Assembly (NCBI RefSeq): GCF_963676685.1
Contig: NC_092354.1
Coordinates: 24,708,193 to 24,772,192 of the forward strand
DNA length: 64,000 nt
Direction of reading: 5' to 3'
Source: Mytilus edulis
Taxonomy: Eukaryota > Mollusca > Bivalvia > Mytilida > Mytilidae
Of this stretch, positions 21,386 to 32,455 are shown one piece after another (position 1 is the first letter of the stretch; every line of letters begins with the position of its first letter). The notes below the pieces were generated by a model that was given only the letters and a program-made list of their open reading frames with translations, did not search any database and was not told where the DNA came from. The translations under genes and the position numbers were made by a program.

Positions 21386-21989
21386 AAGTCAAAATATGTC
21401 CATCGATAGAAAAATGTTCATCTTTATGTTCCCAAAGGTAGTTTTACTCACTAAGAATCAATCTGAATGCATCTATTGCTGGATCTATGTCAGGACCCCT
21501 TAAAGATGTATCTGCTAGCAAAATACCTAACAGTGAACACTTTTAAAGTCTGTAGTACATCGAGCCCAGTTCTGTTGGTAGGACAATGATGTATTTAATT
21601 ATACTTTCTTTTTCTTCTCTTTTTAATGAAAATATTTTTTTATTGAGAAGATCGGCCTTTTTTGGCATATCGACAGCAACAATGATATATAAATCCAGTG
21701 TATGTAATTGCAATATTTGCATAAAATATTAATGAACTAATAATGTCTGATGTAAATGTTTTATCATAATAAATGACAATACTCTATCTTAGTTCCTTAA
21801 TATAAAATCAAGATCTTGTCCTTTTGTGTTGTCTCCCCTCACCGTAAAATTTACGTTGCTTTCACAAAAAGTGTTCATCATATTAGGCATTGTGTCGTAT
21901 AGAATGATGTAAAAAAAAAACGTTCAATGGTCTGGTAATGTGGGCGATGTCGACCGTACGACAAGCCTTTAAAGTGATTATTTGCACTA

Positions 21990-22240
21990 TTAATTAGCTT
22001 GGCATGTAAACTCCGTGTACAGTTCTCCCTCTTCAAAATGTTTTTCGTAGAAACTGCAATTTAAAATAGTAAGTATACCCAGGAAAAGAACGTTTTTCGT
22101 TTCTGATGCATCTAGGAGGTCTTTAAGATATTTGGCATCTGTATAAAATAGATCTGATTTATCTTCTGATACCCTCCATAAAATCTCCTCTTGGCCCTGG
22201 AGACCCGTCAACTCTTCTTGAAAGATCTTCGTCTCCTTGA
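21990..22240 (-). CDS. Unrecognised open exon-like segment
   Basis: After an acceptor-like CGTTTCAAG on the minus strand the frame reads ETKIFQEELTGLQGQEEILW, RVSEDKSDLFYTDAKYLKDL, LDASETKNVLFLG, then ILTILNCS, FYEKHFEEGELYTEFTCQAN and TAA. It is uninterrupted for about 83 codons, charged and helix-prone. Near its middle lies GTATAC...TTGCAG, only about 25 nt, too short for a normal intron. Possibly a last exon; family unknown. Confidence 0.3.
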
Positions 22241-22389
22241 AACGATTTTAATTTTGATTTTTATCACGTTATTTTATTGTTGAATTTTATTTGTATATAA
22301 TCAATTTGATTTAGTCAAGAATTTTAGTATATTGAAGGACTTTTTGTCTTATTTAAAAAATATGCTTTAAATTGTAAAAATGATTCGAA

Positions 22390-22457
22390 TTAGCTCTCGC
22401 CGCGATATAGCCTTTTTGTGCTAATGCGGCGTAAAGCAACTAACAATCAATCAATGA
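22390..22457 (+). repeat. Family D short repeat with CAAT tail
   Basis: Reads cgccgcgatatagccttttt, gtgctaatgcggcgtaaagc, aactaacaatcaatcaatg. A reverse copy is at 58025-58092. The tail is shared with family A. Confidence 0.7.
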
Positions 22458-22459
22458 AA

Positions 22460-22934
22460 GATCTTAACAAGTCTCCAAAACATTGTGAATCTTTGAGATT
22501 ATTGTGTTTTTTTGTATGCAAGCATCGGGGGACTCTCATAAAGACTCTTAGCGGTTGCATATCTTTCGATAATATTCCAATACTTTATAATTACTCTTTT
22601 CAAATGTTTAAACAATGGATTGTATTTTGTACAAAATACCAAGGGATTAGTTGTTTATATTCTAAAGCTTCTGATCTTTTAATTGCTGTTGCCTTCGCTA
22701 TCGAGCTATTCAATTCTTTGCTTTTATAACCTCTTTCTATTAATTTCTGTTTACGTCCAGATAATTTGGATCATATTTGTACTCCCTATTTGGGGAATCA
22801 CTATAACTAGGAGTCGTCGGATTAGGTTGACTAGATGGAATTTTAGGTGACAAATCTAAATCCAAGTCACTGTTAAATTCAGTATCAGGCCAGAGAAATG
22901 GAGCTCCGAAGCCACTAGTTTGGTTTCTGTTCAT
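22460..22934 (-). pseudogene. Retroelement fragment: short ORF plus C-terminal RT region
   Basis: Minus strand from 22934: MNRNQTSGFGAPFLWPDTEF, LDLDLSPKIPSSQPNPTTPS, ending at TAA near 22740. In the next frame: KLIERGYKSKELNSSIAKAT, stop-interrupted NTIHCLN and YYKVLEY-like sequence, then PLRVFMRVPRCLHTKKHNNL. An L-x-x-RGY-x-x-x-x-L helix followed by R-x-P-x-x-L-x-D is what follows the RT palm in vertebrate and invertebrate Penelope/GIY-type elements. The palm itself is missing, so this is a deletion remnant. Confidence 0.4.
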
Positions 22935-23262
22935 AGTGAAAATCTAAATGGTTAAAAGTAAAAGATGGCTCTCTTTATATATATTATTTTGATAATTAGC
23001 AGAGGAAATAAGTCATTAATCTTAACCTCATAAGAAGGGCACGAATTTTCGCATCCTGTTCAACAAGCTTGCTCTTTTGTTAAACTTCTAAAGAATCGGC
23101 CGTTGAGTCATATGTTCTCAAACCATATAACATTGATTGGATCACCAGTGTTTGACCGAAGGTCATTCAAAGAGATTGTAACAGGAGGGTCTCCACAGAA
23201 AGCTTGCATAATTTTGTTTAATAACAGAGTTATGCTTTACAAAAATAAGCCATTGCTGTCTG

Positions 23263-23506
23263 CTACAATACACCTGTTAAATAAATTAAATGCTCAACTG
23301 AAATTTCTGAATTTTCTGTTTGGTTTGAATTAATTTGGCATGAACTGACTGTGGCCTCTTGTTCTAAATCAATGATGTTGTCTATTCTTTCCTCTTCTAA
23401 AACTTCCATGCATACATTGTCCTCTGCATTCTCCACAGTGTTGCTTGGATAGTTTTGGCAAATTTGACCAAGGGTGTTAAATTTAAGACTACATCATAAT
23501 AGTCCA
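23263..23506 (-). CDS. Unrecognised open frame, possible C-terminal exon
   Basis: The minus strand reads LKFNTLGQICQNYPSNTVEN, AEDNVCMEVLEEERIDNIID, LEQEATVSSCQINSNQTENS, EISVEHLIYLTGVL, TAG 23263-23265. It is about 80 codons, acidic, with no stop. Upstream is a TGA and no clear acceptor. No family recognised. Confidence 0.25.
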
Positions 23507-23539
23507 TCAGCTAGTTCTCAAAAGCGCGCTAGTTAAAGA

Positions 23540-24520
23540 GTTTGTGTTTCACCCCAGGGTACCGCAATTTTTTTTTGATAGAATTCATTATCTTATTGAT
23601 AAAATACAAGGTGTTAGACTAAAAAAATGAGGTTTAAAAACGTCCCTTTCAATGATCCCCTCATTTAGAAATCATGACTAAGTAATTTTTAATTAATTTT
23701 TATTAATATAAAGCAATTAAAAAAAAGTATAGGTTTAAACAACTAAAACGTATACAAAACTATTATATTAAATGTAACTCGGAAGATTTTTGTTTTACAA
23801 ATATTTTTTTTACATTAAAAACAATTCGATTTTTGGGCTCACATTAAGGCATATTTTCTCCTTTCATAAAGAAATTCGTTATACAATTAACTGTTTTAGT
23901 TAATTAAACTTGAGAATTTATCATTATGCACTGTTGAAGTCATTTGCAGTATTTATATATCGTTTAAAATAAGAATTATTTAATAAAATATATGTACGTG
24001 CAAATACTCGTGAAATACCGGAAATCACCAAATTACCGTCTTTGATTCAGTATACAACATGTACAATGTATTCACACATAAGTATTATCAATTTGCAACT
24101 GAAAACAACCATTTAATTGTCGATTTATGTTGTTTTTGTAAGAAAAAATATTTTATTAAGTGAATGTGTAACGAAATATTCATGAAAAAATAATAAATTA
24201 AGGTGATTTTTTTGCGTTCAGAAAAAGTTGCACTCTATCGAACTCAAGAAAGGTGTGCTTGATAACATTAAGATTGTTAAGTCATTCAATCGACAAACAT
24301 CATTTTGAACGAACGTTAAATAGTCAGTTGTGGAATTTGGCAATACTTTTTATTTACTTTCTTAGGTTTCACATGGAAGTATGTGCCACAAAATATATGT
24401 TGAAAATGAAATAGCGTAGAATGGTTTTAGCTTATTATCAAACAGGAAGAAGCTAATAAAAAAATGTTTCTTCATTCAATTCTAACACTGTTAGTCTGAC
24501 AGATATATCTGCCACATGCA
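23540..24520. other. AT-rich spacer
   Basis: Dense stops in all frames; no shared repeats noted. Confidence 0.4.
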
Positions 24521-24534
24521 AGTTATTATTTGTG

Positions 24535-25080
24535 CGAAACTTGGTGAGAATGTTTGAAAAAAAACTGCCAGGATTTCACGCCAATACAGGTTGTGATTCA
24601 GTGAGTGCTTTGTCTGGTAAAGAGAGAAAGCAAAGCATTCGGCTTTTTGACAAGTTATGTGGAGTTTTCAGAAGGTCTTTCCCATCTTGGTGAAACCTTT
24701 GACGAGGTTGGCGGAGAAATTTCAAAAACAATAGTGAAGTTTTCGTGTTCTATATATGGCTTCGAAATTATAAAATATAGGTGAATAAAGATCAGAACGT
24801 TTTGAAATGTAAAAGATGCAATGTTAAAGCAAATTTAACAAGCCAACTTTCAGACGAAGATTTGGAAATCTGCTCATAAACACAACTCGGGTCTGTTGCC
24901 AAACAGCTATGGATTGTTTAGACCACTTTGATCAGTATCAATTGGCTAGACCAACCACTCACGTTAGATGCTTTGATAATTCTGATGTTCTGTTCATGTA
25001 AAGCAGGATGTACCAACAAAACATGTTCATGTGTTCATGTCTTAGAGATACAAAAAAATGGCTTTTTTGGTTTCAGTTTA
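24535..25080 (+). pseudogene. PIN/FEN-like nuclease family C-terminal part, heavily frameshifted
   Basis: The plus strand reads LPGFHANTGCDSVSALSGKE, RKQSIRLFDKLCGVF, then in a shifted frame FPSLGETFDEVGGEISKTIV and KFSCSIYGFE, then CKRCNVKANLTSQLSDEDLE, stop, and finally LDALIILMFCSCKAGCTNKT with CSC. The signature G(F/L)HA-x-TGCD-x-x-S-A-x-x-GK-x-K followed by a (S)WD/F-E-x-(F/Y)-x-C-x-(I/M)YG block and a C-x-C-x-x-x-C-x-x-x-x-CxC tail matches unnamed proteins of cnidarians and molluscs whose upstream half carries a PIN-like DTD nuclease motif. That upstream half is not seen here. Several stops mark a relic. Confidence 0.5.
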
Positions 25081-25406
25081 AGTAAAGATTATTTATCTTA
25101 CGTCTTCTTTCAATGAATCACAGTTTTGACGAAGAATGAGTTTTTAAATTGATCGTTTTCACAGTTTGTTGTTTCAATAGCCTTAACCAAATTTGTAAAT
25201 TATCATTTTCGGCAAAGCGTGTCGGCTTGATGTTCCTTTTTGGTAAATATTGCTTGTTGCCAATAATTTGTCAGGTTTGGATAGTCGGGACCATTCCCTT
25301 AACCACTTTGTGTGGTATTACTAGTCTTTGCCTTGTTCTTGTGAATTGCAGGTTTTTCAAGTTACAGTTAGTGTTGCATGTTGATGGTCGATCCTTCTTG
25401 TCTAAC

Positions 25407-26055
25407 CAGTTATCAAAGGTACCAGGATTATAATTTAATACGCCAGACGCGCGTTTCGTCTACATAAGACTCATCAGTGACGCTCAGATCAAAACAGTTA
25501 AAAAGCCAAACAAATACAAAGTTGAAGAGCATTGAGGACCAAAAATTCCAAAAAGTTGTGCCAAGTACGGCTAAGGTAATCTACTCCTGGGCGTAAGAAA
25601 ATCCTTAGTTTTTGAAAAATTCAAAGTTTTGTAAACAGAAAATTTATAAAAATGACAAAATAATTGATATTCATGTCTACACCGAAGTGCTGACTACTGG
25701 GCTGGTGATACCCTCGGGGACGAAACGTCCACCAGCAGTGGCATCGACCCAGTGGTGTAAACAGTTATCAAAGATACCAGGATTATAATTTAATACGCCA
25801 GACGCGCGTTTCGTCTACATAAGACTCATCAGTGACGCTCAGATCAAAACAGTTAAAAAGCCAAACAAATACAAAGTTGAAGAGCATTGAGGACCAAAAA
25901 TTCCAAAAAGTTGTGCCAAATACGGCTAAGGTAATCTTCTCCTGGGCGTAAGAAAATCCTTAGTTTTTGAAAAATTCAAAGTTTTGTAAACAGAAAATTT
26001 ATAAAAATGACCAAATAATTGATATTCATGTCAACACCGAAGTGCTGACTACTAA
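25407..26055 (+). repeat. Family F mussel repeat, two tandem units of 355 bp (second truncated)
   Basis: Unit start cagttatcaaaggtaccagg at 25407 and its near copy at 25762. Both units contain tacgccagacgcgcgtttcg, gtgacgctcagatcaaaaca and cctgggcgtaagaaaatcct. The first ends with ctactgggctggtgatacc and gacgaaacgtccaccagcag; the second stops near gtgctgactacta. Reverse copies at 35795-35900 and 38110-38625. Confidence 0.9.
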
Positions 26056-26277
26056 ATTTATCATCCCCTGTGATTTTTTTCAGAACCTGAAATTATACAA
26101 AAATCTATAATAAAACTATATGTAGTGTTGTCAATATTAATTAATATAGATTAACTATAACTCTACTGTCAATTTCTTCTTATACATTGTATTTAGAAAA
26201 CTATATTTTACTTTTGTTTTTTTATGTGTGATAGGTGAATCATCATGTCAGACATATAGAGATTGTACATTTATGTG

Positions 26278-26354
26278 GTTTTTTTTTTTAACTTTTTTAT
26301 ATGCAATTGCATACTTTTTTTTTTTTAGCTTTTTTATAATGCAATTGCATACAA
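26278..26354 (+). repeat. Tandem duplication around tttttataatgcaattgcat
   Basis: cttttttatatgcaattgca with tac next is followed by cttttttataatgcaattgc and atac; poly-T separates them. Confidence 0.8.
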
Positions 26355-26591
26355 GTATTTCAAGTAAGACATTAACGAGTGTAAAATGTATGCATTAAAA
26401 TTAAATCTACAATTATACTGCTTTACAGAGAGTTAAAATACTGGCAAAACAATATTTATCCCAGAGCCGTGTTAAAAATATACTTTTATAATTAATTTTA
26501 TATATAATTAAAAAAACAACAGTTAGTGTAATACAGTGTTTGTAAATTATCCCAAAAAACATAAGTAAATTAGGAAAAACTATTAGCTTTT

Positions 26592-26960
26592 ATGTCGAGC
26601 TCCATTTTAAGCGTTAATCCTTCAACAGTAGGTGCTACCCACATGACATTTTATGATGATTTTATGTTATTCATTGCATATGTTTCTAGACCGGCGATAC
26701 AGTTATCACTATCAGAGTCTTCCTCTATGGCACGTACGGATTCATTGTTTTCAAATTTTCTTGGTAGAGGTTTTTTTTAAATTTTGACATACAAGCTTTC
26801 TTTATATGTCCTGTTTTATTACAGTTGTGATTGAATTACAATCGAATGACGAGTGTCCTGTGGTGTTACACCTGTTACAGCGAAAGTTCCCTTTGTTATG
26901 CTGTGGTTGAAATTTAGATTTACATTTTGTCAAACATTTCACCTTAGGGTTATATGAGGT
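26592..26960 (-). pseudogene. Gypsy-type retrotransposon gag zinc knuckles into protease start
   Basis: Minus strand from 26960: NFRCNRCNTTGHSSFDCN, a C-x2-C-x4-H-x4-C knuckle, then in a shifted frame CNKTGHIKKACMSKF (the second knuckle), then RKFENNESVRAIEEDSDSDN, AGLETYAMNNIKSS, stop, NVMWVAPTVEGLTLKMELD, where the sequence breaks off at about 26592. Two CCHC knuckles, an acidic linker and K-M-E-L-D (the residues just before the DTGS active site of the retropepsin) are the normal gag-protease join of Ty3/Gypsy elements. The break falls just at the active site. Confidence 0.65.
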
Positions 26961-26999
26961 GACTAAAGCTGATCAGTTTAAAGACCACTAATTCAAAAC

Positions 27000-27195
27000 C
27001 AAAATATGTCATGTGGGTAGCACCTACTGTTGAATGAGTAACGCTTAAAATGGAGCTCGACACTGGATCAGCAGTATCGGTCATATCAAAGGCAGAATTT
27101 TTAAAGAGGCTAGGTCATGTGAATCTTCTGGGGACGAGTACAAGCAGGCAAGCAGCAAAAGTGAAAGCGAAGAGTCGGAGAAAAGTGAAAAATTG
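27000..27195 (+). pseudogene. Gypsy-type retropepsin start, opposite strand to the gag piece
   Basis: The plus strand reads VMWVAPTVE, stop, VTLKMELDTGSAVSVISKAE, FLKRLGHVNLLGTS, then a basic stretch and TGA about 27195. D-T-G-S-A is the aspartic protease catalytic loop. The first 60-65 bp repeat 26592-26655 in inverted orientation, so the same protease segment occurs twice, head to head. Confidence 0.65.
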
Positions 27196-27384
27196 ATAAT
27201 CTATGTGCAATCTGTTTATGCACCCATTGGAAGGGGGAGGTCATTAATACGTGAACCCTTTCAATGATGAAAGACACAAAGGCATTTAAAAAGGTAACCT
27301 AAAAAAATAGGAATATAAAACGAGTGAAATTGGACGAGCCGAAAATCAAGTTTGCCAGTAAAAACATTACGAATCAATGCCGTG

Positions 27385-27575
27385 TGTGTGAATTCTGGAC
27401 AAGGTCACAGTAGTCTTGATAATCTTGTTCCGATTCGAATCGTTTGTCTGCTATAGTTTTGCGAAAAATGAACATGTGATGTCGATCTTTCTCGATCTTG
27501 AAAAGGCCTACGAGACTGCATGGAAGTTTGGCATTTTAAAAGTTTTGAATAATATGGGTTTTGATTAATAAACTG
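27385..27575 (+). pseudogene. Non-LTR RT palm fragment
   Basis: The plus strand reads SGQGHSSLDNLVPIRIV, then in a shifted frame FAKNEHVMSIFLDLEKAYET, AWKFGILKVLNNMGFD before TAA. F-L-D-L-E-K-A-Y-(E/D)-T-x-W-K-x-GI-x-K-x-L is RT motif A of Jockey/I-type LINEs. The rest of the polymerase is absent. Confidence 0.65.
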
Positions 27576-28537
27576 CAAGACTTTCCCGTAAATGTGCATA
27601 CCATTTGATATTGAATGGAGTTTGATACTTTTGTTAAGAATTTCTAAACTTTCATCTGAGAATGCACATGAATCTCTCTACTGTCAATATTGTTTGTTAT
27701 GAAAGTTAATGTTCTGCATTGTTTGCTGGATTCTTTCTTCTGTAGGAAGTTCCGAGGTTGAAGCTCCCTGTATGTTTTCTGGATCATTTAGTAGGAGTAT
27801 TGAAACCACAGCATGGTAGGTGACTGGTTTGTTTTGTTCTCACTAAATGATTATGACTTTTTGTTCATTCTCTCAGTGCCAAATCAATTCGTGAAGAAAA
27901 ACACAATAAAGGATCCATCTATGCATACATTGTACCGATAAGAACATTCGCATTTGACTCATTGATTGTACCACAAATTAATGATTGATCAAAAGTTCTC
28001 GAGACATCTATATATATATACAATTTACTCTTGCTGACTTGCTTGTTAGGTTCCTGTTTCTTTTTCAACTGAACTGATAAGTTTGCCTTTGAATTTAAAG
28101 CCTAATGTTTGAGACAATACCCAATCAAAACCAAGGAGTAAACAAATTCACAAAAAAACCAAAGGACATTTTACATCAACAGTTTTAAATGATAAATGAG
28201 AAACATTACGAGCTCTACTAAAAATGGGTAAGCATTTCCTGATATAAAATAAAATATGTATAAATAAAATACAGGGCGTTGTCCTCTTATTATAATGTCA
28301 AACTAAATTCGCTTTAGTCCAAACTCGGGTTTACGTAATTATTAAAGTTAAATGTTTCTCCCATTTTTCATATAAGTAGTATGGCAACTTTTTTACAAGG
28401 TGTTTTCGATTTTCAGAGTATTCTAGGATTCTTGCTGCATCATCAGTCTGAAGTTTTGAAATTATATACCCTGTAATGTAGTATAACACTAATTGATCTG
28501 AATTTGTCATTGTGCTATCTAGCTTGGTTGCATTTTA

Positions 28538-28957
28538 TTAGTACAGCTGTGCACGACAGACTTCAGTAGGGCATCTTGTAACACAGATAAAAGTAGCGGA
28601 AAGTTCATCCTCACATTCAATGTTCACAAATTCAGCTGACACAATGGCAGATATCTTAGATTGGAATACATTACCAACTGTTATATTATAAAAATATGAG
28701 AAAAGTTTCTCAGATGTGTTTAAACCTGTATTGCAATCGGACTCGACTTTTTCAAACAAGTTAACGAAAATAGGTGATAGTTCTTCTGACAATTGTGCGT
28801 TTGCCTGTTGACTTGTTGCGTAATATAATGTAATTGTCAGAATACCATTCCCATGCTTAGAACGGCTACTGTTCCGGAAAGGACAGTTCATTATGTTTAC
28901 CAAAGCTTCTTGATATGACATTTCAAAGATCTTAGTTAATTCTTCTAGGGTCATACT
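28538..28957 (-). CDS. Unrecognised intact ORF (138 aa)
   Basis: The minus strand opens at an acceptor-like ATATTTTAG just before ATG 28952-28954 and runs without interruption to TAA at 28538. It reads MTLEELTKIFEMSYQEALVN, IMNCPFRNSSRSKHGNGILT, ITLYYATSQQANAQLSEELS, PIFVNLFEKVESDCNTGLNT, SEKLFSYFYNITVGNVFQSK, then ISAIVSAEFVNIECEDELSA and CVTRCPTEVCRAQLY. It has seven cysteines, NxS/NxT sites (NSS, NIT) and alternating hydrophobic strands, compatible with an extracellular module, but no signal peptide is seen at this start. Probably a last exon. Family unknown. Confidence 0.4.
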   Translation of the reverse strand, partial: SMTLEELTKIFEMSYQEALVNIMNCPFRNSSRSKHGNGILTITLYYATSQQANAQLSEELSPIFVNLFEKVESDCNTGLNTSEKLFSYFYNITVGNVFQSKISAIVSAEFVNIECEDELSATFICVTRCPTEVCRAQLY

Positions 28958-29287
28958 AAAATATGTTTTATTGTTGTATTTTTCTGTAATCTATATATAT
29001 CTTTTGTGTGCTCTGAAACTATAAAACCAGAAAAGTTATAGTCTATTGTCTACATTTTATAATATAGTGATTTTCCAGTCCATCTTGTTTTCGAACTTCT
29101 TCACAATTTCAGCATACAAATGCTTCAAAGGGGGGATATTCTCACTTTTTTTGTTCCTTCTTTTACCTGAATGATTGTTTTTATTTGTATTTGAGTATTT
29201 CTGAGAGTTAAGTAACGTGTGTAAGCCATCTTTTTTTATTCATACTTTCTAATCAAAATCCACGGGCAATTGTGGTGAATCGTTGTC

Positions 29288-29790
29288 ATGTTTTTTAAAT
29301 TTGGTTCAATTCGGAGAAATTTTGTTTTTAAAAGTGCTTATTCAGAAATAGCCAAACAACTAAAGGGTCTATGCATTTTCTTGAAAGATGAAGTTTTGGT
29401 CCAACAGCAGACCAATGATGAAGAAACTGTGAGTCTGTTAATGCAGACTGCTGCCGTCACATGCAAATCATTAAAAGAAAAAGTAAAAGATCATTAACCT
29501 GCTGGAAAATTTGAAAATGTTACAGCAGAGGTACAAATGCAAATGAATTCAGTCATTTCGCACAACAAATTACCTGAGTGGGTATTTGGATACCTTGATT
29601 TGGCTCCGAAAACACAGACTAAACTCGACAAGACTAGCCAAAATTAAACAGAACATCAGAGTGGCTCCACTAAAAAGGTGAACTAGAGTTAAAAAAAAAA
29701 CCTCAGGGGCTCTGGAAGTCAAGGCCAGAAATAGAAATGAAACTTCAACAGAAGTCAAAAACGCAGAAAAGAAAAATGCTGAATAGTCAT
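29288..29790 (+). pseudogene. Fragment of an unnamed mollusc/cnidarian protein family (NxTSEWL type)
   Basis: The frame from 29288 reads FVFKSAYSEIAKQLKGLCIF and LLMQTAAVTCKSLKEKVKDH, TAA 29495-29497, then in the same frame PAGKFENVTAEVQMQMNSVI, SHNKLPEWVFGYLDLAPKTQ. A neighbouring frame gives NRTSEWLH, stop, and a lysine-rich tail (IEMKLQQKSKTQKRK). The order (D)-P-G-G-K-(F/Y) ... N-x-x-x-E-x-x-F-G-x-L-D ... N-K-T-S-E-W-L ... K-rich helix is what I recall from unnamed proteins repeated in bivalve genomes; function unknown. Three disruptions mark it as a relic. Confidence 0.4.
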
Positions 29791-29839
29791 GAAAGTTTCT
29801 CTTTGCAGGAGCTATTTTTCAATAGCTTGTCTTCTTGCG

Positions 29840-31326
29840 GGAGATCTTTCCACCACTGATTGTCGTTTCTATGACAGTTCGCATTATCGAAAAGATATAC
29901 CATAGCTCTTAACAACCTTAATCTTTTAACGACTCTCCGTAGACAAAAAGAAGACTACTGGATTAGACAATTGGGAACTGCAACACCGTATTGCTGCAAT
30001 GACTAAATTGATGGTATAGGTATTCTATTTAGTCCTTCGTGTAACTCGGTGAATGTGATGAATATTTTGAACTACTGTGGATTCATTTTTATTCGTGGTA
30101 TACCAATTTTCGTGGATTTCGTGGGTAACAGCAAACCACGAATTTAAGAATTCAATGAAGAATAATCCCGAGAAATGTGTATTGAGTCGGATGTTTATTT
30201 CCGGTTATGTTATGCAGTTCTAGTATAGTGTTGACTAGCGCTAAACATTGTAACATAACACGTGTTTTTTATTGAAAGAAGATACAAGTATTTTGATTAA
30301 ATCTTTAATAAATATATCTAATATCAGTGATAATTTACTTTTTAAAATTGATTAAAACTGTGAATGGAAAATAACTGCAAGTTGTTAATTACCGTGTCAT
30401 AGTTTGGTTTACCAGTGATTAAACATCAATAGGATTAAGTACGGGGATATTGCCCGTAGGTAATATTGTAAATGACAGGAACATTTATTTTCACACCTTA
30501 TACTTATATCACTGTGTATTATATCGTGATAAGGTAAATGAGCTTTCAATCATTAAGTTTTGAATGCCTTATAGAATTCAGACAAGAATTTATAAATTGT
30601 AAAACAAACAAATAATTAGTTGTCTCTGTCCATTATTGTAATCGAAGTTATCAATGAACACTTTAACCTAGAATGACCAAGCGAGCTTTTTCAATGAATT
30701 CCTTCTTTTTTGTTTTGTTTTATTATTGATCAAACCAAGGAGGTTATATGATCTCCTAAATCAAAAAGAAATCCACGAATTACGTATCTAATTTGTTGTT
30801 GTTGTAATCAGCGATCCACGAATTTACGTATACCACGAAACGTCTTTTTTTCTCTATCCACGAAAATTGATACCCACGAAAATAAATGAATCCACAGTAG
30901 ACTCCTCGACGTAGACGCAGTCATGGTCATTATACATCACCTTCTCTGCATGATGTCTCTATTAATGACTTGCTGCCATTCATACAAAAACCGTTAGGTA
31001 TTCATCACATTCGCACGGAACTTTATTCATTACCCATTTCAAAACTTCATTCTTTGTTCAATTTATGTTTGGAATCCACTGTTACAAACCCTCGTTCAAA
31101 CCGATATAAACTTCAAGCTATAATTTCGGATATTGCAAGTCACAGACTTTGCAAGCCAGTTCGCATTGGAAAAGATGAAAAAGAGAAAAGATCTAAATCT
31201 TTCCTTTGCCAACAAAGGTCTCGATAGCGTCAACCTAGGCAATATCCTTAATCCTAAATTAGTTCAATCGAAAATACCTCCTTATTTCAAAGACCAGTCT
31301 GTACCAATAATTCTTATACCTAACTA
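29840..31326 (+). pseudogene. N-terminal half of a YxDD-RT retroelement ORF, split by an inserted element
   Basis: 29940-30072 reads RRQKEDYWIRQLGTATPYCC and ND, then SVNVMNIL. The frame resumes after the insert (30898 on) with TPRRRRSHGHYTSPSLHDVS, INDLLPFIQKPLGIHHIRTE, NRYKLQAIISDIASHRLCKP. A frameshift near 31190 leads to LNLSFANKGLDSVNLGNILN, PKLVQSKIPPYFKDQSVPII to TAA about 31326. The E-x-YWI-x-QLGTA-x-PYG box (GIY-YIG-endonuclease-like end), R-R-R-SHG, NKG-(I/L)-D and IPPYFK are marks of a large mussel retroelement ORF whose C-terminal RT half I also see at 47740-48300. Stops and frameshifts show decay. Confidence 0.55.
30075..30897. mobile_element. 823-bp inverted-repeat element with TA target duplication
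   Basis: The left end ctgtggattcatttttattc and the right end, read backwards (ctgtggattcatttattttc), are inverted copies, flanked by TA on both sides (30073-30074 and 30898-30899). tttcgtgg and ccacgaa motifs recur inside both ends. It sits inside the retroelement ORF, which continues on either side, so the insertion is real and later than that ORF. TA duplication suggests a mariner-like source. Confidence 0.8.
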
Positions 31327-31594
31327 ACATAAAATATACTTTTCAAAGATATGCATAATGAAGTGCAAATATAGTTGAATTTGATAGGTATTGGAATATA
31401 TGTTCAGTGCCCGTTATCGTTGTAACCAAGATCGTTTTTATAATAGAAAGATTATCAGATCAGAATCCGGGTCCGTCCACCCTGATTTCGGTTCGCCCTA
31501 GTTACTGTTCGCCCAAGTTTTGTTTCGCCCTGATTTTTATTTTTTATTAGTGTTGTGTTGTGTGTATTTAATTGAATATGTTGAAGTCAGTCTA

Positions 31595-31733
31595 CAATTT
31601 CGCCGAATATTTACGATGTACTGTGTTGTATACAGCTAGCTGCTACTAGGTTATAAGTTCTTGCCAATTTCGCCGAATATTTACGATGTATTGTGTTGTC
31701 TACAGCTAGCTGCTACTAGGTTATAAGTTCTTG
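31595..31733 (+). repeat. Tandem duplication, period 70 bp, with diverged third unit
   Basis: caatttcgccgaatatttac at 31595 and 31665; both units end ctaggttataagttcttg. A degenerate third version (ttcaccgaatattc, gctactaagataaggttct) follows near 31945-32045. Confidence 0.85.
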
Positions 31734-32455
31734 TAAATTATAAAACGTGTTGTTTTCCATTTTTTTCAGGACTACAAGATATTTTACTTCAAGGTATTGA
31801 GAACTAAGTTAGTATCTGTATGTAAATACGTTACTAGGAAATAAGTTTTTGTGAATTTCAGCACTACATTGTAGTTTTAAATGTAAAACAACTGAAGACT
31901 TAACTATTTGTATGTAATGGCATATGTTGAAATCTGTTTAAATTCACCGAATATTCATTTATGATGTATTACGTGTTGCTGTTATGTATAACAACTGAAT
32001 ACTAAGTTATTATGTTGTCTTTCTGCTACTAAGATAAGGTTCTGTGGATTCAAAAACTACAAAGTATTTGACATGAACAAAAGAAACTAAAGACCAATTT
32101 CGAACTGCACTTCGCACACATGTATTTCAAGCCTAAATGAATAATTGAAAGCACTAAATCGAATTACTTTTAGTAAAACAAATACCAAAAACACAGTCAT
32201 ACTGCTGTACATGGATCACTTGTTATTCACCATCACAATCTTATATACCAAATATTCAAACCAAGGTGTAACTTTCTGGTATATTAAAGAGCACTAAAAC
32301 ATACAAAGCCACTATCACACATCCTTTTACTTCGCATTTACACACAGGATTTAATCAATAAAAGTTATACATTAGGAGCACTACATTTATACATAAAAGT
32401 GTTCAAAGTTCTAAGTGTTGTTCTAAAATTCTTTACCGCAGCGGCTGTACGTTGT

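Noticed and set aside
22085..22115. GTATAC...TTGCAG inside the minus-strand frame as a mini-intron
   Set aside because: About 25 nt is too short for a normal animal intron and the frame stays open without removing it.
27752..27828. Short exon-like stretch EVPRLKLPVCFLDHLVGVLK between AG and GT
   Set aside because: All three frames are nearly open over 75 bp, so no frame is favoured, and no neighbour can be phased to it.
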